From Acetofilamentum sp. (GTDB lineage: Bacteria > Bacteroidota > Bacteroidia > Bacteroidales > JAFGXI01): 16,035 nt of DNA. The position numbers and the translations under genes were made by a program. Under the pieces are notes generated by a model. The model saw only the letters and a program-made list of their open reading frames with translations, was not told the origin of the DNA and searched no databases. This document shows positions 7,774 through 16,001 of this stretch, piece after piece. The stretch is taken from NCBI GenBank assembly GCA_020720565.1, contig DYOK01000038.1:1-16035 (forward strand), read 5' to 3'. Positions within the stretch are counted from its first letter, which is position 1; each line of letters opens with the position of its first letter.

Positions 7774-8553
7774 ATGAGAACATTTAAAATACTTAGTATA
7801 ATTATCGGTGTTTTTTTATTCACTTTGAATTCTTGTACTTCACGAAAAAAAATACTCTACCTTCAAAATCAGAAAGGCGATTCTACAATGGTTTACGCCG
7901 ATACAGCCTCAAATTACAGACTTTCGCAAGGCGATGTGTTATACGTTAACGTCATTTCAATGAATAAGCCTCTTTCCGAAATGTTTAACCGTGTTCAAAC
8001 CAATAGTACTTACGCAAATTGGAATTCAGAGTCTAATATATACATTAATGGGTATTCGGTAAACGATTCTGGTAAAATAAGCATTCCAATAATTGGCGAT
8101 ATTTTGGTCGATAATCTGACATTAAATGAAGCAAAAGTAAAAATCGAAACCGAAATAAAACAATATGTTTCTGATGCTAGTGTAATTGTTAAGTTACTAA
8201 ATTTTAGATATTCTGTGATTGGCGAGGTACTTAGACCAGGAACTTATAAGAATTTCGACGATAATCTAACTATTTTCCAAGCCTTATCCGAAGCAGGTGA
8301 TGTTACTATTTACGGAGATAAAAAAGCAGCAAAAATTATCAGACAGCTCGAAAATGGGCAAACACAAGTGATAGAATTTGACCTTACTCAAGCACAAATT
8401 ATCAATTCCAATGTCTACAAAATAAAGCCAAACGATGTTATTTATATCAAACCGGTTCGCAACAAATCGTTCAGGCAAAATTTACCGAATATCGCATTAA
8501 TTTTCTCTTCAATATCGACTGTTATATTGGTATTGAATTATATTGGGAAATAA
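7774..8553 (+). CDS. Polysaccharide export outer-membrane lipoprotein (Wza/BexD-like)
   Basis: A 259-aa Wza-type export protein, predicted to form the outer-membrane channel for capsule or exopolysaccharide. Residues 1-20 are a lipoprotein signal peptide ending in a lipobox (LNS|C, Cys21). A Poly_export domain spans about 45-140, starting with YRLSQGDVLYVNV and containing ISIPIIGDI. One SLBB domain follows (about 145-200, YSVIGEVLRPGTY), then NDVIYIKP. A single hydrophobic helix at about 237-256 near the C-terminus resembles the outer-membrane-spanning helix of Wza. With one clear SLBB domain it is shorter than E. coli Wza (about 380 aa), the normal Bacteroidota form. It lies 74 bp upstream of the Wzc-like gene and almost surely forms a unit with it. 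Confidence 0.92.
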   Translation: MRTFKILSIIIGVFLFTLNSCTSRKKILYLQNQKGDSTMVYADTASNYRLSQGDVLYVNVISMNKPLSEMFNRVQTNSTYANWNSESNIYINGYSVNDSGKISIPIIGDILVDNLTLNEAKVKIETEIKQYVSDASVIVKLLNFRYSVIGEVLRPGTYKNFDDNLTIFQALSEAGDVTIYGDKKAAKIIRQLENGQTQVIEFDLTQAQIINSNVYKIKPNDVIYIKPVRNKSFRQNLPNIALIFSSISTVILVLNYIGK

Positions 8554-8627
8554 AACAATGTTATTTATAATACAATATGTAAGTCATGCCTAGTGCATAA
8601 ATTTATTAGCTTTTAGCCAGAAAATAA

Positions 8628-11036
8628 ATGGAAAAAACTCATCACGACATTCAAAGTATACTGGAATCGAACGAAACGCTCGATATTAAAAAGTTCCTTT
8701 TTAAGGTATTAGCTAATTGGTATTGGTTTGTATTAACCCTTTTTATTGCTGTTTCTTACGCTTTTTTTGTAAACAAATATACCGACCCAGTTTACACCGT
8801 TAAAGCCAGTGTTTTAGTGCGAGATAAAAGCAATTCGAATAGCTCTGGGATTGACAACATTGTCCAAGAGCTTAAAATATTTGATAGAATCAGACGAAAA
8901 ACAGTTGAAAACGAGCTGGGGGTTTTGCATTCTTATACCCTAATTCGCAGAACAGTAGAAAAACTAGATTTCGGAATTTCTTATTATTCCGTTGGTCGGA
9001 TAAGACAACCGGAACTATATCAAAAAAAGCCATTCATTGTTGTTGTTGATACAAGTAAAGCTAATATATACGACTACCCTATTCATGTCACCATATTAAA
9101 TAAAGATCAGTACAAGCTGCATGTAAATGACCTGTACAAAATTGATAAAGTATTAAACTTTGGTCAAAAATTTGAGTCCAAAATATTTAATTTTACTATT
9201 GGTAATAGTGAGCTCAATATCGATTCGATGATAGGAAATGAATATTACTTTACTATTAATAATATAAACACGCTTACTAATAGTTATGTTCGAAATCTAC
9301 AACTTGAAATTACGGACGAAAAAAGTTCGATTATTCTCCTTTCTACCAAAGGAAAAATTATAAATAAAGAGGTCGATTTTCTTAATATGTTATGCGATGA
9401 ATATTTGCAGCAAGATTTAGATGAGAAAAACGAAATTAACGAAAAAACCATAAGGTTTATTGATGAGCAATTGTCGATGATTACCGATTCTTTACAATTT
9501 GCCGAGAACAAGTTACAAAGCTTTAAAGAATCGAACCGAATTGTAAATTTGAGCACTGAAGGGCAGATTCTATTTCAAAAAATGGAGCACATTCAGCAAG
9601 AAAAAGCCGAGGCAAGTGTTAAACAAAATTACTTTAATTATCTTTTGACCTATATAACTAAAAATAAAGATACCACTAAGTTGATCGCCCCTTCATTTAT
9701 GGGTGTAAATGATGCTTCTCTTAATAAATTGATTGTTGAACTAAACGAGTTGTACAGCGAAATGGGTGCACTTTCGTTTGGTGGCTCTAAAGAATTGCCA
9801 GCAATGGGTATGTACGATAATAAAATTAAAAATCTCAAGAAATTGATAGGCGAAAATGTGGTCAACATTATTAAAACTAACGACATTACGCTTGACAATC
9901 TAAATCATCGCTTAGATTTAGTAGACGAAGAAATTCGTAAACTGCCAGGGACAGAAAAAAATCTCATCAACATTCAAAGAAAGTACAAACTTAACGACGA
10001 GATTTATAACTATTTGTTGCAAAAACGTGCCGAAACTGGTATTGCCAAAGCCTCTAATACCCCCGAAAATAAAATATTGGATTATTCTAGAGCCGATAAT
10101 GCCGCTAAAATATCACCAAAAGAGCAACTCAACTACATGATTGCTATAATCTTAGCATTACTAATCCCGCTGATAATCATTGTTATGCTTGATTTTTTTG
10201 ATAATAAGATTCACGAACGTAAAGACATTGAAAAACGGACAAGAATTCCCATTATTGCAGAAATTGGTCACAATAATAAAAACTCTGAATTAGTAGTCTT
10301 TAACCACCCTCGATCATCTATCTCCGAATCGTTCCGAAAGCTAAGAACCAATTTAAAGTATAGCTTAATCAACAAGACCGACGGCCCCTTTGTGCTTTCT
10401 GTTACATCAACCATTAGTGGAGAAGGTAAATCTTTTATTGCAGTAAACACCGCTTCGGTAATTGCTGCTTTGGAGAAAAAAACGGTCATACTTGGACTCG
10501 ATTTACGAAAACCAAGTTTACATAAATATTTCGATTTCGAAAATGTGAATGGGATAAGCGAATATTTAACAGGAGAAATTGATTACCATAGCATTATTAA
10601 GCCGTCTAGTGTTACCAATTTATGGGTAATTCCGGCAGGTAGCATTCCTCCAAACCCTGCAGAACTAATCGAATTACCTCAAATGGCTGAGTTGATAGAA
10701 CGATTGAAACAAGATTTTGATTATATAGTTCTCGACACGCCGCCAATTGCATTGGTTACAGATGCCTTATTGCTTTCGTCATTGGTCGACTTAAATTTGT
10801 TTGTAATTCGCCAAAACTATTCAAATCTTTCGGTTTTGGAGTTTTTAAACGATGTTAAACAAAAGAACGACATCAATATTAATATCATCATAAACGATAT
10901 TGACATAACTGGTTATTACTCATACAAATACAATTATAATTACAAATATGGCGGCAGTTATTATAGCCACAATTACTACGAAGATGATATTAAACTTCCG
11001 ATTATTTTCAGACTTTTGAAAAAGTTCAGAACTTAG
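8628..11036 (+). CDS. Wzc-like polysaccharide co-polymerase with BY-kinase domain
   Basis: An 802-aa inner-membrane chain-length regulator and tyrosine autokinase, partner of the Wza-like channel. It has TM1 at about 32-49, a Wzz domain with a long periplasmic coiled-coil region (about 260-465, GNVR-type before TM2), and TM2 at about 503-521. The cytoplasmic BY-kinase follows: Walker A SGEGKS (597-602), Walker A' VILGLDLRKP (620-629, Asp625) and Walker B VLDTPP (701-706, Asp703). SISESFRKLRTNL before the kinase is the usual oligomerisation helix. The C-terminus has a tyrosine cluster with 11 Tyr in residues 763-784, the autophosphorylation tail of this family. All kinase motifs are intact. 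No separate Wzb-type phosphatase gene is next to it. The start ATG 8628 gives a normal short cytoplasmic N-terminus. Confidence 0.94.
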   Translation: MEKTHHDIQSILESNETLDIKKFLFKVLANWYWFVLTLFIAVSYAFFVNKYTDPVYTVKASVLVRDKSNSNSSGIDNIVQELKIFDRIRRKTVENELGVLHSYTLIRRTVEKLDFGISYYSVGRIRQPELYQKKPFIVVVDTSKANIYDYPIHVTILNKDQYKLHVNDLYKIDKVLNFGQKFESKIFNFTIGNSELNIDSMIGNEYYFTINNINTLTNSYVRNLQLEITDEKSSIILLSTKGKIINKEVDFLNMLCDEYLQQDLDEKNEINEKTIRFIDEQLSMITDSLQFAENKLQSFKESNRIVNLSTEGQILFQKMEHIQQEKAEASVKQNYFNYLLTYITKNKDTTKLIAPSFMGVNDASLNKLIVELNELYSEMGALSFGGSKELPAMGMYDNKIKNLKKLIGENVVNIIKTNDITLDNLNHRLDLVDEEIRKLPGTEKNLINIQRKYKLNDEIYNYLLQKRAETGIAKASNTPENKILDYSRADNAAKISPKEQLNYMIAIILALLIPLIIIVMLDFFDNKIHERKDIEKRTRIPIIAEIGHNNKNSELVVFNHPRSSISESFRKLRTNLKYSLINKTDGPFVLSVTSTISGEGKSFIAVNTASVIAALEKKTVILGLDLRKPSLHKYFDFENVNGISEYLTGEIDYHSIIKPSSVTNLWVIPAGSIPPNPAELIELPQMAELIERLKQDFDYIVLDTPPIALVTDALLLSSLVDLNLFVIRQNYSNLSVLEFLNDVKQKNDININIIINDIDITGYYSYKYNYNYKYGGSYYSHNYYEDDIKLPIIFRLLKKFRT

Positions 11037-11053
11037 TTTCGTAAATTACAAAT

Positions 11054-11080
11054 AAGGTCTTCGACCTTTTTCTTGTTTTT
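11054..11080 (+). terminator. Intrinsic terminator after the Wzc-like gene
   Basis: AAGGTC-TTC-GACCTT is a perfect 6-bp stem with a 3-base loop, followed by TTTCTTGTTTTTT. It begins 17 bases after the stop codon. It should end the export transcript and separate it from the histidine kinase gene. Confidence 0.7.
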
Positions 11081-11201
11081 TATACTGACGATTTATCAAT
11101 TTTAGAGGTAAATAAAAACCGACATTATTTTATTCAAAGTATTTAAAAACAAAACCCTATCGACTTATCTTGGTAAATAAAAAAATAACTACACAACAAC
11201 A

Positions 11202-13547
11202 ATGATCGAAACTTGTCCTATTACTAATTACAAAATTGAATCTAACCCCGAATGGATATTTGTATCAAAACTAGATGTAGATTACTCTATAGAGGTGAGT
11301 TTTATCGACTCTAATATTGTCCATTTAAACGTAAGAGGTTATACGTCAGATAGTAACCAATTCGAATTATGGCCTAAAGTTTCGGAATTAATCAACAAAA
11401 AAGTGCATGAGCCATATTACTTAATTCACAATTATGGCGAATTCAAAGGTGGTAACTCTCAAGCTAGAAATCATTATATCCATTGGATTAACAACAACAT
11501 CAATCACATTAGAGCCATCTATTTTTACAACACATCAGCCTATCTTAAAGTATTAATCAAAGCGGGTAAACTGTTGTCTATTTCTTTAAAAAACACTTAC
11601 ATTCAAAAGAACTATAAAGAAACCATTAATGCCATAAAATTTGAAAAGAAAATAAATAATTTAGCAAGTCCATCTGCAATATGGGGTACTGGGGGCGAAT
11701 TTATTTCTTCAAGCATGAATTCGTATCGGATAACAAAATTTTGGTCACACACCGCCGAAAACGAATTGTGTAAATACGAAACTTTTCAGATTAACAAAAA
11801 TATTTTTGTTCGAAAATACTTTGGTACTTTTGACGACAACGCGATGCCCCATGTCGAAGATACTTTTCTCGAGATATTAGATGAGTTAGGACTGCGCGAC
11901 GATAAATACCATTTTTATATCGATTTTGAACATGCTAAAGAAATGACATTGGCATTTAGAAAAGATGGGTTAATTTGGTTTCATAATCACAGAAACAATC
12001 TGATTACCAGTGGATTTTACAAAATAGATCCTATTCTAAAGATTCAGGTTAAAATTGCTCGTAGTTTTACGCCTTATACTAATTTACGAAAAAGAGTTTT
12101 TGTGCTGGACAAATGGGAAGAGGTGGTTGAAATAATAGAAAAAAGTTCTTTCGAAAACTTACAATTGGTTGACCAAAATTATGATCGACTTAAAAATTTA
12201 AATAAAGAAGAGCTTATCGAAGAGGTTCAACAACATCAAAAACAAATCGAGTTTCTTGAAGTTGAACGTAAAAACCAGATTTCAAGCATTTATAACAAAT
12301 TAGGTCGTGTTTCGTGGGACGAAAGTTTCAAATTTTCCGATAACGAAATAGACCATAGCGATAGTCCTTATGCCGATATTCATAATGCCATCATACTGAT
12401 TCATAAGGATATTCATGAAATTCTAGAAAAACGAGACGAATTACTTCGACAAGCTCAATCGTCGGACAAGCTCAAGTCTGCTTTTTTGGCTAATATGAGC
12501 CACGAAATTAGAACACCAATGAATTCGATTATTGGGTTCACAAGCATTTTGCTCGACGAAATCGAAGATCAAACGCATTTACGTTACTTGAATCTGATTA
12601 ATAATTCTGGTCACCATTTGCTTAAAATTATTAATGACATTCTTGATATTTCAAAAATTCAATCGGGCAATTTTGTGTTATATCCTTCGATGAACAACAT
12701 TAACCAGATAATCAATTCTGTTATCGAAGAATTAGGCGCTTACAACAAAAAGCATCTCGACATATTTTTTCAAACGGGTGATGAGGTTGTTATAAGCTGC
12801 GACAAAACCCGAATTAAACAAGTATTTATTAACCTATTGAGCAATGCCTTAAAATTCACCAAAAAAGGGCACATCGAAATAGGTTACTACTTCGAAGACA
12901 AACAAGTTTGTTATTACATAAAAGACACAGGCAAAGGGATTTCGGCAGAAGCTCAAAAAATTATTTTTGAACGATTCCGCCAAATTGACGATGCCATTAC
13001 CCGCGAATTTGAAGGGACTGGATTGGGATTGGCCATAACCAAATCGCTAGTCGAATTGCATGGCGGCCGCATCTGGTTTGAATCGAAAGCCAATATTGGT
13101 ACAACTTTCTTCTTTAGTCTGCCCTTTCAATCACAAAAAAGCACACCAGTAATCGAACATACTCAAGTAACAAACTACCACTTAACTGGCAAAACTATTT
13201 TGATTGCAGAAGACAATTTGGAAAACTATATTTATCTTGAAGCTTTACTTAACCGCAGTGGCAATCAGCTAATCCACGCCAAAACAGGCATCGAAGCACT
13301 TGAAAAGTTTGCACAATACGATATCGATTTTATTTTAATGGACATTCAAATGCCTGAAATGGACGGCATTACATGTACAAAAGAAATTAGAAAAACGGGG
13401 TCTTCTGTTCCAATTATAGCACAAACAGCACATGCGATGCAAGGCGACAAAGAAAAATCTTTAGATGCTGGTTGCAATTACCATATCAATAAACCGATTC
13501 GCAAGCAAGAGCTTTTCCAAATCTTAAGTCAGATTTTTCCATTATAA
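11202..13547 (+). CDS. Soluble hybrid sensor histidine kinase/response regulator
   Basis: A 781-aa hybrid two-component kinase with no signal peptide or membrane helix, so probably cytoplasmic. Residues about 28-150 and 190-315 are not a named domain to me but look like two copies of one alpha/beta domain. A coiled coil follows (about 325-360). The HisKA H-box is LANMSHEIRTPMNSIIGF with phospho-acceptor His434. The ATPase domain has the N-box (INLLSNALKF, 543-552), G1 (DTGKGI) and G2 (GTGLGLAI). The receiver domain spans about 664-780: Glu670-Asp671, phospho-acceptor Asp714 in LMDIQMP, Thr742 and Lys764. There is no DNA-binding output, so a partner (Hpt protein or regulator) must be elsewhere. 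The gene is preceded by its own 165-bp gap and a terminator, so it is a separate unit; a link to control of the adjacent export genes is possible but only positional. Confidence 0.93.
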   Translation: MIETCPITNYKIESNPEWIFVSKLDVDYSIEVSFIDSNIVHLNVRGYTSDSNQFELWPKVSELINKKVHEPYYLIHNYGEFKGGNSQARNHYIHWINNNINHIRAIYFYNTSAYLKVLIKAGKLLSISLKNTYIQKNYKETINAIKFEKKINNLASPSAIWGTGGEFISSSMNSYRITKFWSHTAENELCKYETFQINKNIFVRKYFGTFDDNAMPHVEDTFLEILDELGLRDDKYHFYIDFEHAKEMTLAFRKDGLIWFHNHRNNLITSGFYKIDPILKIQVKIARSFTPYTNLRKRVFVLDKWEEVVEIIEKSSFENLQLVDQNYDRLKNLNKEELIEEVQQHQKQIEFLEVERKNQISSIYNKLGRVSWDESFKFSDNEIDHSDSPYADIHNAIILIHKDIHEILEKRDELLRQAQSSDKLKSAFLANMSHEIRTPMNSIIGFTSILLDEIEDQTHLRYLNLINNSGHHLLKIINDILDISKIQSGNFVLYPSMNNINQIINSVIEELGAYNKKHLDIFFQTGDEVVISCDKTRIKQVFINLLSNALKFTKKGHIEIGYYFEDKQVCYYIKDTGKGISAEAQKIIFERFRQIDDAITREFEGTGLGLAITKSLVELHGGRIWFESKANIGTTFFFSLPFQSQKSTPVIEHTQVTNYHLTGKTILIAEDNLENYIYLEALLNRSGNQLIHAKTGIEALEKFAQYDIDFILMDIQMPEMDGITCTKEIRKTGSSVPIIAQTAHAMQGDKEKSLDAGCNYHINKPIRKQELFQILSQIFPL

Positions 13548-13586
13548 TTGAAAAACGATGCTAATGGTAACCAATAAACTCTAAAA

Positions 13587-14117
13587 CTACAAGGGATCTG
13601 CCGTAACTTTAAATCGAATATTACATTCTAGTGTCACATCTTGTGTTAAAATCTCTCGGGTTGTAATCTCTGTTCTCAACTTGTAATTTGGTGCTTTAAC
13701 ATAAACGTCGAGTTTACTTTGAGTAGGAATCAAGTCGATTGAGCTAGCTGTCGATACAATATTTTCTTTCGATGCCAAAAGTATTTCGTTTGAATCATCA
13801 GTTCTGATGTAGATCTTAATCGACTTTAAAAAGCTAAAAGTTGTTCCTTGAGGCGACTTAATATTCAAGTTTAACGAACTTAAGTACACATCTTTAACCA
13901 AGCCGGAGTTGGTATTGTTATTCGAAAATTCTTCCTCAGAATTAGTGGTGATGTCAGGCGTAGGTATGTTAAATGGCAATTCGATAGGCGATATAGTCGA
14001 CTCAATTACCATTTCCGATGAATCGGAAACGTAAAAAGTGAGCAGTTCATCCACTTTTTTACAAGATACTAAAACCAGTAAGGCCAACACAAAGACCCCA
14101 TATTTTGATATTTTCAT
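13587..14117 (-). CDS. Uncharacterised Bacteroidota lipoprotein
   Basis: A 176-aa protein with a lipoprotein signal peptide (residues 1-18, core GVFVLALLVLVS) and lipobox Cys19, followed by Lys-Lys. The mature part is rich in Ser/Thr/Asn and predicted beta-strands. It contains LPFNIPTPDITTNSEEEFSN (53-72), a type of segment I recall from small conserved Bacteroidota lipoproteins without known function. There are no catalytic motifs. The open frame allows a start at 14147, but the ATG at 14117 gives a normal signal peptide and lies 15 bases after a -7 box. It is convergent with the hybrid kinase gene (39-bp gap) and downstream of the M23 gene on the same strand, but has its own promoter box. 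Confidence 0.75.
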   Translation of the reverse strand: MKISKYGVFVLALLVLVSCKKVDELLTFYVSDSSEMVIESTISPIELPFNIPTPDITTNSEEEFSNNNTNSGLVKDVYLSSLNLNIKSPQGTTFSFLKSIKIYIRTDDSNEILLASKENIVSTASSIDLIPTQSKLDVYVKAPNYKLRTEITTREILTQDVTLECNIRFKVTADPL

Positions 14118-14132
14118 TTTTATATTTTTTAA

Positions 14133-14140
14133 CAAAAGTA
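14133..14140 (-). promoter_or_regulatory. Bacteroidota -7 promoter box for the lipoprotein gene
   Basis: The minus strand reads TACTTTTG, an exact TAnnTTTG. It ends 15 bases before the ATG at 14117, giving a leader of about ten bases or less. No clear -33 element was seen. Confidence 0.45.
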
Positions 14141-14238
14141 TAGACAATTTAACATTTGATGCGGTTTATTTGACCAAGCTATTTTTTTTTGAATATCAAT
14201 GCCCCAAAATGAACCGAAATATTTAATTTATCGCGCAA

Positions 14239-15891
14239 TTAATATGTAAAATTGACTTTATAATTCGATACATTGCCAACATCGTCTTTAATCCTAATTT
14301 CAAAAAGACGTTCAGAACTTTTACGAGACAAAAACATATCTTTTTTATAAAATATAGTTTGATTTTTTGGTTCGTATTCCATCAACACCCAAGTACCATC
14401 GATTGAGCCCTCGTAATCTGTAATACCCGAAATTTTATCGTCAACCTTAAAAACGAACATCGTTAGCGCCGAAGTATCGACTTTAACTAATTCAACCAAT
14501 GGAGGTACCGTGTCGAGCATTAAGCTGTAATCGCCAAATTTCGAAATTGACGCACTAATCCACTCGCCTTTTATTCGACTACTTAAGCTCGATTTCCCAT
14601 TCCAAATGACCAATTTCGATTTAAAACTATCGGGAAAGTCTGTAATTTTGATCGATAATTCAGCTTTTTGATGCAAAGGAATTACATCTTTATGGATGCT
14701 ATAAGTGGTACTTAAAGTTTTATGTGAAAGTTTCTGCTTCGAAAATTCAAAATAAAAGTCCTGATATAAACTTCCTTTTTTAACCGTCAGTTTGACATCT
14801 TCGTTTTCGAAATAATTTTCTTTATCGAATCGAAATTTGGGTAAAGCGTTGTTTATGGCCTCAGGACACTGCATATGAGCCCCTTGCGTGTGGTATCTGG
14901 CCTTAAATTTTAATGAGTGCTTATTCTGTTTAGAATCAAAAATTTCGATTAAAATGTCCGAAATTGAATCGGGCAACAGCGGATTATCACCATAATTCGT
15001 ACGATAAACATGCAGTTTGTCGCCAGGCTCTCTAAATAATTTTTCTATTCTAGATCCGTAAGTTTTGTAATGTTTATAATCGATGTGAGCATTGACATAT
15101 TTGGACTCGTCAAATGAGAAAATTTGATTATTGTACTGATAAACCAATTCTTGATTAAAATAAAGTTTAATGGTGTTAATTCCCAAATCGCTCTCAGAAC
15201 CATTCGAAAAATCTTTGGTTACAATCCCAAATCGTGGCGAAATACAATCGACAAGAATGGTATCGAGCTCGATTATCGAATCGACTTTGTTTTCAATTTT
15301 AATCCATTGATTTTTAGTTGGACTGTACACTACTAGCACCTCAAAATTAGGACAAATAGTGTCGATAATTGAAGGAAAGTAAGGCATTGGATTAATAGGA
15401 AATTGCGTTTTAGTTTCGCGTAATTCGAAGTGTAAATGAGGACCAAATGACCCGCCTGAGTTCCCTGAATAGCCAATAATCTGACCCAAAGCAACTGGAA
15501 TTTCGCCTGGTTTAAAGTATTGATCGAAGGAAAAGGATTTTTTTTGATATTGTAATCTTAACACCCGTTGTGCAATTGAGTCGTTAAAGCGATCGAGATG
15601 TGCATACACACTGGTTAAACCATTCGGATGATCGATATAAATGGCCAAGCCATAACCAAAACTAGAAACTTTAATCCGACTTACCCAACCCGATTCGACA
15701 GCATAAATTGAATATCCTGTTTTTGTATTTGTTTTAATATCAATTCCAGAATGAAAGTGATTGGGTCTTAACTCTGCAAAACTCCCAGACAAATACATCG
15801 GAATGTTTAAAGGTGTCCTTAAAGAATCTTGAGCATATAACGAATTGTTAATAAGTAAAATAACAAAAAATATATAATAAACTAATCGCAT
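14239..15891 (-). CDS. Secreted M23 family (LytM-type) metallopeptidase
   Basis: A 550-aa exported protein. Residues 1-20 are a signal peptide (hydrophobic VYYIFFVILLI, cleavage near LYA|Q). An M23 peptidase domain covers about 30-170: NHFHSGIDIK supplies zinc ligands His47 and Asp51, SVYAHLDRF gives His98, and SFGPHLHFEL supplies His152 and zinc ligand His154. All LytM-type residues are present, so it is probably an active peptidoglycan endopeptidase in the periplasm. The remaining 380 residues have no domain I can name; they look beta-rich and end in a segment (VDDKISGITDYEGSIDGTWV) that resembles an Ig-like fold. The frame is open 28 residues upstream to 15975, but the ATG at 15891 directly starts a standard signal peptide. 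This long-tailed M23 form is, to my knowledge, common in Bacteroidota. Confidence 0.88.
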   Translation of the reverse strand: MRLVYYIFFVILLINNSLYAQDSLRTPLNIPMYLSGSFAELRPNHFHSGIDIKTNTKTGYSIYAVESGWVSRIKVSSFGYGLAIYIDHPNGLTSVYAHLDRFNDSIAQRVLRLQYQKKSFSFDQYFKPGEIPVALGQIIGYSGNSGGSFGPHLHFELRETKTQFPINPMPYFPSIIDTICPNFEVLVVYSPTKNQWIKIENKVDSIIELDTILVDCISPRFGIVTKDFSNGSESDLGINTIKLYFNQELVYQYNNQIFSFDESKYVNAHIDYKHYKTYGSRIEKLFREPGDKLHVYRTNYGDNPLLPDSISDILIEIFDSKQNKHSLKFKARYHTQGAHMQCPEAINNALPKFRFDKENYFENEDVKLTVKKGSLYQDFYFEFSKQKLSHKTLSTTYSIHKDVIPLHQKAELSIKITDFPDSFKSKLVIWNGKSSLSSRIKGEWISASISKFGDYSLMLDTVPPLVELVKVDTSALTMFVFKVDDKISGITDYEGSIDGTWVLMEYEPKNQTIFYKKDMFLSRKSSERLFEIRIKDDVGNVSNYKVNFTY

Positions 15892-16001
15892 TACAAAATG
15901 GGTATGTTTTAGATTAAGCAATAAACAAAAAAAACACCACAGAATGATATTAAAATCAAAAATGTTTTCAACCATGTAGAATGTTGTGTTGTGGTCTTAT
16001 T

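Noticed and set aside
9284..10489. Several minus-strand open frames inside the Wzc-like gene
   Set aside because: They are antisense shadows of an intact, well-conserved coding region with no signals of their own.
11166..11173. TATCTTGG as a -7 box for the hybrid kinase gene
   Set aside because: It has one mismatch to TAnnTTTG in the conserved half and no -33 partner; too weak to list as a promoter.
13561..13586. TGGTAACCA dyad in the gap between the convergent kinase and lipoprotein genes
   Set aside because: Only a four-base stem without a T tract; expected by chance.
14038..14226. 62-aa plus-strand frame between the lipoprotein and M23 genes
   Set aside because: It is partly antisense to the lipoprotein gene, low-complexity Phe/Asn/Lys coding, with no start signal or family resemblance.
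14223..14242. TTAATT/AATTAA hairpin at the 3' end of the M23 gene
   Set aside because: The arms are A/T only and no T tract follows directly, so it is too weak to call a terminator.
15892..15975. 28-residue N-terminal extension of the M23 peptidase
   Set aside because: The ATG at 15891 begins a standard signal peptide; the extension would place another hydrophobic stretch in front of it.
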